Source: Sedimentitalea sp041224545
GTDB lineage: Bacteria > Pseudomonadota > Alphaproteobacteria > Rhodobacterales > Rhodobacteraceae
NCBI RefSeq assembly: GCF_041224545.1
Contig: NZ_JBGFGP010000177.1
Coordinates: 41,814-105,813 of the forward strand
Reading direction: 5' to 3'
Length of the DNA: 64,000 bases
This document shows, piece after piece, positions 9,071-18,547 of the stretch. Made by a program: the position numbers and the translations under genes. Below the pieces are notes generated by a model, which saw nothing but the letters and a program-made list of their open reading frames with translations, was not told where the DNA came from and made no database searches. Each line of letters opens with the position of its first letter. Positions within the stretch are counted from its first letter, which is position 1.

Positions 9071-9979
9071 TCACGCGCTCAGGTTGTCCCAACTGCGCCA
9101 GGGCTGCATTCGACGCAGCAATGTCTTGACGAAACTGTGACGCGCCGCCCGGCGCACCGCCGGCTTGTCCAGATTGCCCCGAAAGATCCCCCACGACACG
9201 CGCAGGGGCAATTGCCCGATACGCACCCAGTTCAGGCATTGCTCGTCGCTGTAACGGGACATGTCCACAAATGGCGCATAGTTCTTGCGCCAGACCCGCG
9301 CCACTTCGGCTCCCGTTCCCATCAGATCGGCCGACAACCCACCCCGTCGAAACACCGCGATGGGCACCAGCATGGCACAGCCCCTGAGGCCGCGCAGGAA
9401 AATCCGCAGGGTCATGTCGTAATCCGCGACAATCCTGAATTGCAGGTCATGCCCGCCCATTTCCAGAAACACCTTGCGCCGGATCAGTGTCGAATTGTGA
9501 CAGAACGGAATGCTGCGCAGCATGCTGTTTGTGGTCACGCGTCTGGCGTGAAACGTACTGCCATCGGTATTGACGTATGTGGTCTGCCCGAAAGCATAAT
9601 CCGGATCGTCGCTGGCCAGTTTCTGCTGAACCAGCGCCAGCGAATCCGCGCGTTCAATCAGGTCATCCGAGTTCAGAAAGATGATATAATCACCACTGCT
9701 GGCGGCGACCGCCTTGTTCATCGCGTCATAAAGGCCGCTGTCCGGTTCGCTGAAGAAGCGTACGGGCACCGGTGCCCCGTCCTGTTGCAGCGTGGAGATC
9801 TTTTCCTCTATCAGGGCCTGGGTGCCGTCGGTCGACGCGCCGTCCCAGATGACATGTTCCAGACCTCTGGCGCTCTGGCCCTGAACACAGTCCATGACCT
9901 CCAGAATGGCGTCCCGGCGCCCGGCGTCGATCAGGTTCCAGGTTACCGTGATGACCGAGATCGTCGGCGCGGCCCCCAT
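9071..9979 (-). CDS. Glycosyltransferase family 2
   Basis: The 302-residue product begins ISVITVTWN, the first strand of a GT-A fold, with the nucleotide-binding DGASTDGT and the metal-binding FLNSDD at about residue 100, both hallmarks of GT2 enzymes. SGLYDAMNKA is the conserved segment before the DxD site. No membrane segments are visible, so it is probably a peripheral cytoplasmic enzyme. It starts 3 bases after the proS stop codon on the same strand and is likely co-transcribed with it. Acceptor and donor sugars cannot be read from sequence. Confidence 0.88.
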   Translation of the reverse strand: MGAAPTISVITVTWNLIDAGRRDAILEVMDCVQGQSARGLEHVIWDGASTDGTQALIEEKISTLQQDGAPVPVRFFSEPDSGLYDAMNKAVAASSGDYIIFLNSDDLIERADSLALVQQKLASDDPDYAFGQTTYVNTDGSTFHARRVTTNSMLRSIPFCHNSTLIRRKVFLEMGGHDLQFRIVADYDMTLRIFLRGLRGCAMLVPIAVFRRGGLSADLMGTGAEVARVWRKNYAPFVDMSRYSDEQCLNWVRIGQLPLRVSWGIFRGNLDKPAVRRAARHSFVKTLLRRMQPWRSWDNLSA

Positions 9980-9982
9980 CGT

Positions 9983-11323
9983 TCAGACGGTCTTGCCATA
10001 GATCGCAGCCACCTTGGCGACGGCCTGCTCGGGTGGCAGTTCCTCGCTCTCGCCGGTGCGGCGGCTGGTCAGTTCGACAACCCCGTTCTTGAGCCCGCGC
10101 GGCCCGACGGTGATGCGCCAGGGCAGGCCGATCAGGTCCATGGTGGCAAACTTGCCCCCGGCCCTTTCGTTGCGGTCATCATACAAAGGTTCCAGCCCAA
10201 GCGCGGTCAGTGACGCGTAAAGCGCCTCACAGGCTCCGTCGGCCTCTTCGTCACCCTGTTTCAGATTGACGATCCCGCAGTGGAACGGCGTCACGCCCTC
10301 GGGCCAGATGATACCCTTGTCATCATGGCTCGCCTCGATGATCGCCCCCAACAGGCGCGAAACGCCGATGCCGTGGCTGCCCATATGCACCGGAACCTGC
10401 TTGCCATCCGCAGTCTGCACGGTCGCGCCCAGAGCTTCGGAATATTTGGTGCCGAAATAGAAAATCTGCCCGACCTCGATGCCGCGCGCCGTCCGGCGGC
10501 GGGCTTCGGGCACCTTGTCAAACAGCGCCTCGTCATGGGTTTCGTCGGTGCGGGCATAGCGACTGGTGAATTCTTCAAGGACCGCCTGGCACTGCGCCAC
10601 ATCGTCATAATCGATGTCGCGGTCGCCGAATTTCAGGTCGGTGATCTCGCTGTCATAGAAAACCTCGGATTCGCCGGTCTCTGCCAGCACGAGGAATTCA
10701 TGTGTGTAGTCGCCGCCGATCGGGCCGCCATCCGCCCGCATCGGGATCGCTTGAAGCCCCATGCGCTCATAGGTGCGCAGATAGCTGACAAGGTGGCGAT
10801 TATAGGCGTGCAGCGCGTCCTCCTTGGTCACGTCGAAATTGTAGCCATCCTTCATCAGGAACTCGCGCCCCCGCATCACGCCAAAGCGCGGGCGGATCTC
10901 GTCACGGAATTTCCACTGGATGTGATACAGCGTCAGCGGCAGATCCTTGTAGCTGCTCACATGGCTGCGGAAAATGTCGGTGATCAGCTCTTCGTTGGTG
11001 GGACCGTAAAGCATGTCGCGGCCATGCCGGTCGGTGATCCGCAGCATCTCTTCGCCGTAATCGTCATAACGCCCGCTTTCGCGCCACAAATCCGCCGATT
11101 GCAGGGTTGGCATCAGCATCGGGATATGCCCCGCGCGCACCTGCTCTTCATTCACGATCTTTTCGATATTGCGCAACACCTTGTGGCCCAGCGGCAACCA
11201 CGAATAGATACCGGCCTGCGCCTGCTTGATCATGCCAGCGCGCAACATCAGCCGGTGGCTGACGATCTGGGCTTCCGCGGGGTTTTCCTTGAGAACGGGC
11301 AAAAAGTATCGGGACAGGCGCAT
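9983..11323 (-). CDS. proS: Prolyl-tRNA synthetase, short form without editing domain
   Basis: The start at 11323 (MRLSRYFLPVLKENPAEAQ) has AAGAGA upstream and gives 446 residues, the usual size of the alphaproteobacterial ProRS lacking the inserted editing domain. Class II core motifs are visible: HRLMLRAGMIKQAQAGIYSWLP (motif 1 region), QWKFRDEIRPRFGVMRGREF (motif 2) and GIGVSRLLGAIIE (motif 3). The C-terminal anticodon-binding domain follows. It charges tRNA-Pro in the cytoplasm. A downstream glycosyltransferase follows by 3 bases. A much longer open reading frame upstream is non-conserved and was not used. Confidence 0.95.
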   Translation of the reverse strand: MRLSRYFLPVLKENPAEAQIVSHRLMLRAGMIKQAQAGIYSWLPLGHKVLRNIEKIVNEEQVRAGHIPMLMPTLQSADLWRESGRYDDYGEEMLRITDRHGRDMLYGPTNEELITDIFRSHVSSYKDLPLTLYHIQWKFRDEIRPRFGVMRGREFLMKDGYNFDVTKEDALHAYNRHLVSYLRTYERMGLQAIPMRADGGPIGGDYTHEFLVLAETGESEVFYDSEITDLKFGDRDIDYDDVAQCQAVLEEFTSRYARTDETHDEALFDKVPEARRRTARGIEVGQIFYFGTKYSEALGATVQTADGKQVPVHMGSHGIGVSRLLGAIIEASHDDKGIIWPEGVTPFHCGIVNLKQGDEEADGACEALYASLTALGLEPLYDDRNERAGGKFATMDLIGLPWRITVGPRGLKNGVVELTSRRTGESEELPPEQAVAKVAAIYGKTV

Positions 11324-11524
11324 GTGCGGTCTCTTCATGGAACTCGGTTTATCGCGGTCTATGCCAAAGCGCCGGCCCAGGCAATCAACCAATGCGCGGC
11401 CAAATCGGCGAAGGGCGCAGTTTTTCAAGGCAGAAAGCCATTTCACCGGCCCCATCCCCAGCCGCCCCTTGAAACCGGTCGGCCTATGGGCGATGAGAGA
11501 TGCCAACGCAAGCAAGGGCAACGC

Positions 11525-12592
11525 ATGACACTGCCAGTCAGGGATCAACTGAAATACTGGGGCATCGCAATGGCGATCTTTGCCGTTGTGCTCTGGTTCC
11601 TTGGTGACGTTCTGCTGCCCTTCGTGATCGGCAGCGCCATCGCCTATTTCATCGATCCGGTGGCGGATCGTCTTGAACGTCTCGGCCTGTCGCGGGTGGC
11701 TGCGACCGCGGTGATCACGATCTTTGCCCTGCTTCTTGCGGTTCTGCTCGGTCTTCTGGTCATTCCGACACTGATTTCGCAGTCGATCGATCTGATCAAC
11801 ATCATGCCGCAGCTCTTCCAGGACCTGCAGACATTTGTCATCACGCATTTCCCGTCCCTGCTGGTCGAAGGGTCGAGCGCGCGGGAAGCGCTGAATACCA
11901 TTGGCGCGGCGATCAAGGAGCGCGGTCCCCAACTGATCGAGTCGGTTCTCGGATCCGCGCTGTCGTTCCTCAATATCGTGGTCCTTCTGGTCGTGGTTCC
12001 GGTGGTGTCGGTCTACATGCTGCTTGATTGGGACCGGATGATCGCGCGGATAGACTTTCTTCTGCCCCGTGAGCACGCCCCGACCATCCGCAGGCTGGCC
12101 GGTGAAATCGACGAGACGCTGGCGGCGTTCATCCGTGGCATGGGCACCGTGAGCCTGATCCTCGGCACCTACTACGCCATCGCGCTGATGATGGTCGGGC
12201 TGAACTTCGGGCTGGTCGTTGGCGTCGTTGCCGGGCTCGTAACCTTCATTCCCTACCTCGGCGCATTGATCGGCGGATCGCTGGCCATCGGGCTCGCCAT
12301 GTTTCAGTTCTGGGGCGACTGGGCTTCGATCGGGCTCGTTGCCGGGGTCTTCGTGCTGGGGCAGGTCGTCGAAGGCAATTTCCTGACGCCGAAACTCGTC
12401 GGCGACTCGATCGGGCTGCACCCCGTGTGGCTGCTGCTCGCCCTGTCGGTGTTCGGCGCGCTGTTCGGGTTCATCGGGATGCTCGTCGCCGTGCCGGTAT
12501 CGGCGGCTCTTGGCGTGCTCGCGCGCTTTGCCGTTGATCAATACCTGCAAAGCCGCCTCTACAGTGGCGAGTCGGGCCAGGACGCGCAGTAG
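11525..12592 (+). CDS. AI-2E family (PerM-type) membrane transporter
   Basis: The 355-residue protein begins MTLPVRDQLKYWGIAMAIF and has about eight hydrophobic segments, with the family pattern FVIGSAIAYFIDPVADRLERLG at residues 33-54 and the C-terminal YLGALIGGSLAIGLAMFQF, VVEGNFLTPKLVGDSIGLHPVWLLLAL segments (shown here in part). This is the AI-2E/UPF0118 family of inner-membrane permeases whose members export autoinducers or ions; the substrate is unknown. It ends one base before the Hda-like gene begins, indicating coupling to the hda-ppk-ppx series. Confidence 0.9.
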   Translation: MTLPVRDQLKYWGIAMAIFAVVLWFLGDVLLPFVIGSAIAYFIDPVADRLERLGLSRVAATAVITIFALLLAVLLGLLVIPTLISQSIDLINIMPQLFQDLQTFVITHFPSLLVEGSSAREALNTIGAAIKERGPQLIESVLGSALSFLNIVVLLVVVPVVSVYMLLDWDRMIARIDFLLPREHAPTIRRLAGEIDETLAAFIRGMGTVSLILGTYYAIALMMVGLNFGLVVGVVAGLVTFIPYLGALIGGSLAIGLAMFQFWGDWASIGLVAGVFVLGQVVEGNFLTPKLVGDSIGLHPVWLLLALSVFGALFGFIGMLVAVPVSAALGVLARFAVDQYLQSRLYSGESGQDAQ

Positions 12593-12593
12593 C

Positions 12594-13274
12594 ATGGCCG
12601 AACAGCTGAGCTTCGACTTGCCAGCCATGCCGGTTCTGGGGCGGGACGATTTCTTCGTGTCGCCGGAAAACGCGATGGCGGTTGCGATGATCGACGCCAG
12701 CGACAGCTGGCCCAATGGCAAGCTGGTGCTGTCCGGCCCGTCGGGCGCGGGCAAGACGCATCTGACCCATGTCTGGGCTGCCGCAAATGACGCCGAGATC
12801 GTCACCGCCGCTGACCTGCCATCGCGCGACATCCCGGCGCTGGCAAAGTGGTGCGCGGCGGTCGAGGACGTGCCCCAGATCGCAGCGGACACAGAGGCGC
12901 AGAACGCGCTCTTTCACCTGCACAACCTGATCCTGTCGCAGGGCAATCGCCTGTTGCTGACCGGACGGGGCGCGCCCAACCTGTGGGCTCTCACGCTGCC
13001 TGACCTGCAAAGCCGGATCGACGGAACCACGCATATCGCATTGCTCGCGCCCGATGACAGGCTGCTGGCGGCGGTTCTGGCCAAGCTCTTTGCCGATCGG
13101 CAAATCACGCCAAAGCCGGATGTCATCCCTTTTCTGCTGTCACGCATGGACCGGTCTTTCCGCGCCGCAGAGGACATCGTGCGCCGTCTCGACAAGGCAG
13201 CATTGTCCGAACATCGCACGCTATCACGGCGACTGGCTTCCGAGTTGCTTGGCGCGCCGGAGCGGAAAGAATAA
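12594..13274 (+). CDS. DnaA-related regulatory ATPase, Hda-like
   Basis: This 226-residue protein has a Walker A GPSGAGKTHL near residue 45, a Walker B-like AVEDVPQI with the acidic pair, and an AAA+ lid ending with DRSFRAAEDIVRRLD. It lacks the DnaA N-terminal and DNA-binding domains, as does Hda. Known role of HdaA: with the beta clamp, stimulating ATP hydrolysis by DnaA and preventing re-initiation. The N-terminus AEQLSFDLP matches the clamp-binding QL(S/D)LP-type peptide of Hda. It lies between the AI-2E permease (1-base gap) and ppk (1-base gap). Confidence 0.85.
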   Translation: MAEQLSFDLPAMPVLGRDDFFVSPENAMAVAMIDASDSWPNGKLVLSGPSGAGKTHLTHVWAAANDAEIVTAADLPSRDIPALAKWCAAVEDVPQIAADTEAQNALFHLHNLILSQGNRLLLTGRGAPNLWALTLPDLQSRIDGTTHIALLAPDDRLLAAVLAKLFADRQITPKPDVIPFLLSRMDRSFRAAEDIVRRLDKAALSEHRTLSRRLASELLGAPERKE

Positions 13275-13275
13275 A

Positions 13276-15504
13276 ATGGACACATACCTGTCACTCAACT
13301 CGGTTAGCGGCACCCCCATGACAAACGCCAACTTTCTCGATTCGCCCTTTCCCGAACCCGTCGAACTGCCTGATTCTGACCTCACCGGACCCGGGCGGTT
13401 TCACAATCGTGAACTCAGCTGGCTGGCGTTCAACTGGCGCGTTCTGGAAGAGGCCGAGAACCCGCGCGTGCCGCTTCTGGAACGGCTGCGCTTTCTGTCG
13501 ATATCGGCCAAGAACCTCGAAGAATTCTATACCGTCCGTGTCGCCGGCCTGCGCGAACTGGCCCATGCGGGCAACACCACGCCCGCGGCGGACGGGCTGA
13601 CGCCCGCCGAACAGCTTGTCCTGATCAACGAGGACGCGCGCAACCTCATGCAATCGCAGCAACGGGTGCTGACCCAGCTGGAACCGGCCCTGGAGGCGGC
13701 GGGGATCATCGTCGTCACCCGAGAGGAACTCACCGACTCGGACAAGACCTTTCTCGCCGACGTATTTCTGAACCGGGTCTTTCCGGTTCTTTCGCCCCTG
13801 GCCATCGACCCGGCGCATCCCTTCCCCTTCATCCCGAACACCGGTTTCTGTCTGGCGCTGCAACTGGAGCGGACACGGGACAAGCGGGTGCTTCAGGCGT
13901 TGCTGCCGATCCCTCACCAGATCGACCGGTTCGTCGCGCTGCCGTCCGAACCGGGCGAGCAACGTTTCCTGCTGCTCGAAGAACTCCTGCTCGAGAATAT
14001 CGGCAGCCTGTTCCCCGGCTACAAGCTCAAGAGCCATTTCGAATTCAGGGTGCTGCGCGACAGCGACCTGGAAGTCGAGGAAGAGGCCGAGGATCTGGTG
14101 CGCGAATTCGAAGTTGCGCTCAAGCGTCGTCGCCGGGGCGAGGTTGTCCGGATGACGCACTCTGCCGGCGCGCCCGAAGAGTTGAAATCCACGGTGATGA
14201 GAGAACTTGGTGTCGAGACCGCAGAAGTCGTCGAGATCGAAGGCATGATCGGCATTTCGGATCTCGACGAACTCGTTCTCGACAGCCGCCCCGACCTGTT
14301 ATGGCCCTCGTTCACCCCGCGCGTTCCCGAACGGGTCAGCGACCACGACGGCGACATGTTCGCCGCGATCCGGAAAAAGGACATGCTGCTGCACCACCCT
14401 TACGAGACCTTCGACATGGTGGTGCGTTTTCTCATGCAGGCGGCCCGCGATCCCGATGTGGTGGCGATCAAGCAGACGCTTTACCGCACGTCCAAGAACT
14501 CGCCCATCGTCGAGGCCCTGTGCGAAGCGGCGGAAGACGGCAAATCTGTCACCGCGCTTGTCGAACTGAAGGCGCGGTTTGACGAAGCCGCCAATATCCG
14601 TCAGTCGCGACGCCTCGAACGGGCCGGCGCGCATGTGGTCTATGGCTTTCTCGACCTGAAAACACACGCTAAGATCAGCACGGTGGTGCGCCGCGAGGGC
14701 GATAACCTCGTCACCTATACCCATTATGGCACCGGCAACTATCATCCGATCACGGCGCGCATCTATACCGACCTGTCGCTGTTCACCTGTGACAGGGCAC
14801 TCGGACGGGATGCAACCAAGGTGTTCAATTTCCTGTCCGGCTATGCGCAACCCGATCAGCTTGAGAACCTGGCGATTTCGCCGCTGTCCCTGAAGCAGCG
14901 CCTGCTCGAGATGATCGAGGCCGAGATCGACCACGCCAGCGCCGGGCGGCCCGCGGTGATCTGGGCCAAGATGAATTCCCTGATCGACAGCGAGGTGATC
15001 GACGCGCTCTATCGCGCCAGCCAGGGCGGCGTGAAGATCAGCCTTGTCATCCGTGGCATCTGCGGCTTGCGCCCGGGGATCAAGGGATTGTCCGAGAATA
15101 TCCGCGTCAAATCGATCATCGGGCGCTTTCTGGAACATTCGCGCATCGTGTGCTTTGGCAATGGCCACGGCCTCCCCAGCAAGCGTGCCCGGGTTTTCAT
15201 CTCTTCGGCCGACTGGATGGGTCGCAACCTCAACCGCCGCGTCGAGACATTGGTTGAAATCGAAAACGCCACGGTCAAGGCCCAGATCGTCAGCCAGGTG
15301 ATGGCCGCAAATCTCGCCGATGTCGCGCAATCCTGGATCATGGATCCCGATGGCAGTTCGACCCGCGCAACCGTGACCGAAGGCGAATTCGCCTTCAACT
15401 GCCATCGCTTCTTCATGGAAAACCCATCCCTGTCCGGCCGTGGATCGGCCGGTGCTTCGGATGTGCCGAAATTGACACACACCGATGAAGCAACGGGCAA
15501 TTGA
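13276..15504 (+). CDS. ppk: Polyphosphate kinase 1
   Basis: The ATG at 13276 has GGAAAG 8 bases upstream and gives 742 residues; a second ATG at 13318 lacks a site. NRELSWLAFNWRVLEEA is the conserved N-domain start. The catalytic core includes HHPYETFD, the region around KTHAKIS with His464 (the expected phosphohistidine, equivalent to E. coli His435), and THYGTGNYH. The enzyme reversibly transfers the ATP gamma phosphate to polyphosphate. Its partner exopolyphosphatase follows 49 bases downstream, so synthesis and breakdown are co-located. Confidence 0.96.
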   Translation: MDTYLSLNSVSGTPMTNANFLDSPFPEPVELPDSDLTGPGRFHNRELSWLAFNWRVLEEAENPRVPLLERLRFLSISAKNLEEFYTVRVAGLRELAHAGNTTPAADGLTPAEQLVLINEDARNLMQSQQRVLTQLEPALEAAGIIVVTREELTDSDKTFLADVFLNRVFPVLSPLAIDPAHPFPFIPNTGFCLALQLERTRDKRVLQALLPIPHQIDRFVALPSEPGEQRFLLLEELLLENIGSLFPGYKLKSHFEFRVLRDSDLEVEEEAEDLVREFEVALKRRRRGEVVRMTHSAGAPEELKSTVMRELGVETAEVVEIEGMIGISDLDELVLDSRPDLLWPSFTPRVPERVSDHDGDMFAAIRKKDMLLHHPYETFDMVVRFLMQAARDPDVVAIKQTLYRTSKNSPIVEALCEAAEDGKSVTALVELKARFDEAANIRQSRRLERAGAHVVYGFLDLKTHAKISTVVRREGDNLVTYTHYGTGNYHPITARIYTDLSLFTCDRALGRDATKVFNFLSGYAQPDQLENLAISPLSLKQRLLEMIEAEIDHASAGRPAVIWAKMNSLIDSEVIDALYRASQGGVKISLVIRGICGLRPGIKGLSENIRVKSIIGRFLEHSRIVCFGNGHGLPSKRARVFISSADWMGRNLNRRVETLVEIENATVKAQIVSQVMAANLADVAQSWIMDPDGSSTRATVTEGEFAFNCHRFFMENPSLSGRGSAGASDVPKLTHTDEATGN

Positions 15505-15553
15505 CGCGTCCCGTTGCTTCCCGCATCCTGACCAGGGATCAGCCGGGGGAAGC

Positions 15554-17098
15554 ATGAGTACCGAAGACGTCGCAGGCAACCCCGATTGGGATCCCTTTGG
15601 CCGCCCCCTGTTCGACAGCCCCAGCGCCCGCGCCCTGTCGCGCGTCGGCGTCGTAGACGTCGGTTCAAACTCTGTGCGACTCGTCGTTTTCGATGGCGCG
15701 GCGCGCAGCCCCGCCTATTTCTACAATGAAAAGATCATGTGCGGTCTGGGCGCGGGCCTTTCTCAGTCCGGATGCCTGAACCCCGATGGCCGCGTACGGG
15801 CGCTGGATGCCATTCAGCGCTTTCAGCATCTGGCGCGCGGAATGAACCTGCCCCCTCTTACCGCCGTCGCCACGGCGGCGGTACGCGATGCACAGGACGG
15901 TCCGCAATTCTGCGATGAAGTGCTGCGCAAGACCGGACTGCGGATCTGGGTGATCGACGGAGAGGAAGAGGCCCGGCTCTCGGCGCAGGGCGTTCTGCTC
16001 GGGTGGCCGGGATCATACGGCCTGGTCTGTGATATTGGCGGTTCGAGCATGGAGCTCGCGGAGATTTCCGGCGGACGGGTCGGCAAACGGGTAACATCGG
16101 CCCTCGGCCCGCTGAAACTGGCAAGTGTCAAGGGCGGTCGCGCGGGACGCAAGGCGCATATCAGGGACGTGATGGGCCAGCTCGCGGACACGATGGGACC
16201 ACAGCCCGACCGCCTGTTCCTGGTGGGTGGCAGCTGGCGGGCGATTGCCCGCATCGACATGCTGCGCCGCGACTACCCTTTGCATGTGCTGCACGAATAC
16301 CGGATGCGTCCCAAGGACGTGCGCGCCACGGTCAAATTCATTGAAAAGAACGATCCGGACTGGCTGCGCAGCAACGCCAACGTGTCCTCGGCCCGGATGG
16401 CGCTGGTTCCGATGGCGGCGGATGTATTGGCGAGACTGGTGAACACGTTCAAGCCCAAGGATATCGCGGTATCGAGCTATGGCATCCGCGAGGGGTTGCT
16501 TTACGAGCAGATGCCGCAGCGGCTGCGCGACCGGGATCCGCTCATCGAGGCCTGCCATTTTGCCGAAGCCAAGGACGCCCGCTTTCCCGGCTTTGGCGAC
16601 ACGTTGTTCAAATTCATCCTGCCGCTGTTCAAATCGGCCCCCGATTCACGCAAGAGGCTCGTCAAGGCGGCCTGCCTGCTGCACGACGTCAGCTGGCGCG
16701 CGCATCCCGACTATCGGGCGGAAATCTGCTTTGACAATGCCACGCGGGCCAATCTCGGCGGTCTCAAGCATTCGGAGCGGGTGTTTCTCGGCCTTGCCCT
16801 GCTGCATCGGTATCGCAACAAGCGCGAAGGCACGCGATTCGAAGACATGTTCGAGCTGATCGACGAGGGTGATCAACTCCATGCCGAGATCCTGGGCAAG
16901 GCGATGCGGTTCGGTGCGATGCTGCTGATGCAGGAGGGCGAGTCGATGAGCAGCCTGAAATGGTATCCCAAACGCCGTCTGCTCGAATTCCGCCTCTCCA
17001 GGGACTCGCAGGATCTCTATGGCGAAGTGGCGCAAGCGCGCATGCAGTCTCTGGTCTCGTCACTTTCCGCCGAGTTGAAAGTGATCGATATCAACTGA
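15554..17098 (+). CDS. ppx: Exopolyphosphatase, Ppx/GppA family
   Basis: The start at 15554 has a GGGGGA site and gives 514 residues. The N-terminal actin-like ATPase fold shows VVDVGSNSVRLVVFDG (phosphate 1) and VCDIGGSSMELAEI (phosphate 2), with TAAVRDAQ and EEEARLSAQG between, all typical of Ppx/GppA. The C-terminal domain (LHDVSWRAHPDYRAE) resembles the HD-like region of longer Ppx proteins. It hydrolyses polyphosphate end groups or pppGpp. Position behind ppk favours polyphosphate. Confidence 0.94.
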   Translation: MSTEDVAGNPDWDPFGRPLFDSPSARALSRVGVVDVGSNSVRLVVFDGAARSPAYFYNEKIMCGLGAGLSQSGCLNPDGRVRALDAIQRFQHLARGMNLPPLTAVATAAVRDAQDGPQFCDEVLRKTGLRIWVIDGEEEARLSAQGVLLGWPGSYGLVCDIGGSSMELAEISGGRVGKRVTSALGPLKLASVKGGRAGRKAHIRDVMGQLADTMGPQPDRLFLVGGSWRAIARIDMLRRDYPLHVLHEYRMRPKDVRATVKFIEKNDPDWLRSNANVSSARMALVPMAADVLARLVNTFKPKDIAVSSYGIREGLLYEQMPQRLRDRDPLIEACHFAEAKDARFPGFGDTLFKFILPLFKSAPDSRKRLVKAACLLHDVSWRAHPDYRAEICFDNATRANLGGLKHSERVFLGLALLHRYRNKREGTRFEDMFELIDEGDQLHAEILGKAMRFGAMLLMQEGESMSSLKWYPKRRLLEFRLSRDSQDLYGEVAQARMQSLVSSLSAELKVIDIN

Positions 17099-17109
17099 AC
17101 GGCAATGCC

Positions 17110-17505
17110 TCAGAGATCGGTTTGCCCCTGCGGCGGCAGATCGGTGCCGGGGACCGCTTCGGGGTCTGCCTCGGGTTTCTCTTGCGGTTCGATCTTCTTG
17201 CGAATGATGATGTCGCCATTGGGCAGAACCTCGGGCGGATGATAGGCGGTCCAGTCCTTGATCTCGCTCAGCATGTTGCCGAATGCCGGCCCCATTTCCT
17301 CGAGAAAATCGCCCATCGCAGGGCCATATTCATCCGCCAGTTCGCGCATGCGCTGCAAGGCAGGGGACATCTCTTCGCGCAGCCCCTCGAACAACAATTC
17401 CATGCCGCGTTCCATGAGATCCCTGCCCTCTGCCTCCTCGTTCTGGGCCGAGAGCGGCGTGGACGCCAATGCGGTGACAAAGAGAAGCGGAACGATGCGT
17501 TTCAT
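17110..17505 (-). CDS. Periplasmic protein of unknown function with coiled-coil-like region
   Basis: The start at 17505 gives 131 residues with a clear signal peptide (KRIVPLLFVTALASTPLSA, cleavage after SAQ or nearby). The mature part is acidic and helical (EEAEGRDLMERGMELLFEGLREEM split over the segment), then a Pro/Glu-rich tail ending QGQTDL. An AAW-like domain is not seen; related proteins in Rhodobacteraceae are annotated as hypothetical or AAA+ family only by name. It is convergent with ppx, with 11 bases between the stops. Confidence 0.75.
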   Translation of the reverse strand: MKRIVPLLFVTALASTPLSAQNEEAEGRDLMERGMELLFEGLREEMSPALQRMRELADEYGPAMGDFLEEMGPAFGNMLSEIKDWTAYHPPEVLPNGDIIIRKKIEPQEKPEADPEAVPGTDLPPQGQTDL

Positions 17506-17542
17506 GACCCCAATATAGATCACGCGCCCGCGCGTTCAACGC

Positions 17543-18547
17543 TCAGATATCTATATCCAGTGACACGGGGAAATGATCCGACGCCAAAAGCAGCGCCTGG
17601 CGCAGATCCGCGAACTCCCAGCACTCTGCATCATCGAACGGATGCCAGATCCGCCAGACAGGCCGCCGCGACATCAAACCCGGAGACAGCATGATGTAGT
17701 CCAGAAGCGCCTGCAGATACCCATCGCCGTCGTGCACCCGGAACCGCGCGGTGGTCGGATACGCACCGAGCCGCCGTTGCAGGGCGCGGCGTGCATGCGG
17801 ATCGTAAAGATCGTCGCCCAGCAGGATTTCAACAGAGGAACGGCCAAAGAGATTCTCGTATTCGTCAAGGCCCGGACCGTCATTCAGATCCCCCATCAGC
17901 ATCACGTCGGACCCGTCCAGGATATGCCGGTCGATCCGGCGACGCAGCCAGATCGCCTGCGCCAGCTGCTTGCGCCGGTTGGCGATGGACAGGCGCATCG
18001 CCGCGTCCCGGTTGCGTGCCCCGTGCGGTGCCTTGGATTTCAGATGTGCCCCGATCAGGCGCAGCAAGACCCCCTGCCCGGTGGTGATCTCGAGTTCGAG
18101 CGGCGGCTTGGAAAACCGCACCAGGTCTTCGGTGGCGTCGATATCGAGATCGATGCGAAAACTGCTGTCAAAGCGCGGCGCCTCGGGGTCGCCGACCGTC
18201 TGGCCAACCGGATCGTGCCGCGCGCTCAGAACATCGGGATCGTAAAGTAGCGCGATTTCCTGGTGCGTGTCGTTGGCAAAGCCCATCACCGCGCGACGCG
18301 TGCGCAAATCGAACGTCGCGGCGAAATGCTCCAGCGCCCGCACAGTGCTCTGGCTGCGCCCGGTATTGGGCGCTTCGACCACCAGCACCGCATCCGCGTC
18401 AAGTGCCGAGAAAACCATGCCAAGCGCCTCGGCCTGCTGCGCACGGCTCACGTCGCGCCGACCCGACCACGCGTCGTCAACGATCAGTTGATCTTGGTCA
18501 TCAAAGAGATTGGCGAACCATTCGACATTGTAGGTCGCCAGACGCAT
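17543..18547 (-). CDS. Endonuclease/exonuclease/phosphatase (EEP) family protein
   Basis: The start at 18547 gives 334 residues beginning MRLATYNVEWFANLFDD, the first EEP strand with its Asn and Glu. LMGDLNDGPGLDEYE provides the second metal/catalytic segment, and the C-terminal LLASDHFPVSLDI holds the final Asp-His pair. All EEP signature residues are therefore present. No signal peptide is seen. The substrate (DNA, phosphoinositide or other phosphoester) is unknown. Its ATG shares one base with the stop codon of the djlA-like gene (TGATG), so the two are coupled. Confidence 0.88.
   Translation of the reverse strand: MRLATYNVEWFANLFDDQDQLIVDDAWSGRRDVSRAQQAEALGMVFSALDADAVLVVEAPNTGRSQSTVRALEHFAATFDLRTRRAVMGFANDTHQEIALLYDPDVLSARHDPVGQTVGDPEAPRFDSSFRIDLDIDATEDLVRFSKPPLELEITTGQGVLLRLIGAHLKSKAPHGARNRDAAMRLSIANRRKQLAQAIWLRRRIDRHILDGSDVMLMGDLNDGPGLDEYENLFGRSSVEILLGDDLYDPHARRALQRRLGAYPTTARFRVHDGDGYLQALLDYIMLSPGLMSRRPVWRIWHPFDDAECWEFADLRQALLLASDHFPVSLDIDI

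Noticed and set aside
10280..12592. A 770-residue reading of the AI-2E permease gene
   Set aside because: The first 415 codons are antisense to proS; the true start with family N-terminus is at 11525.
9983..12892. Extension of proS to a 969-residue protein
   Set aside because: The extra N-terminal part runs antisense through the AI-2E permease gene; the ProRS family start is at 11323.
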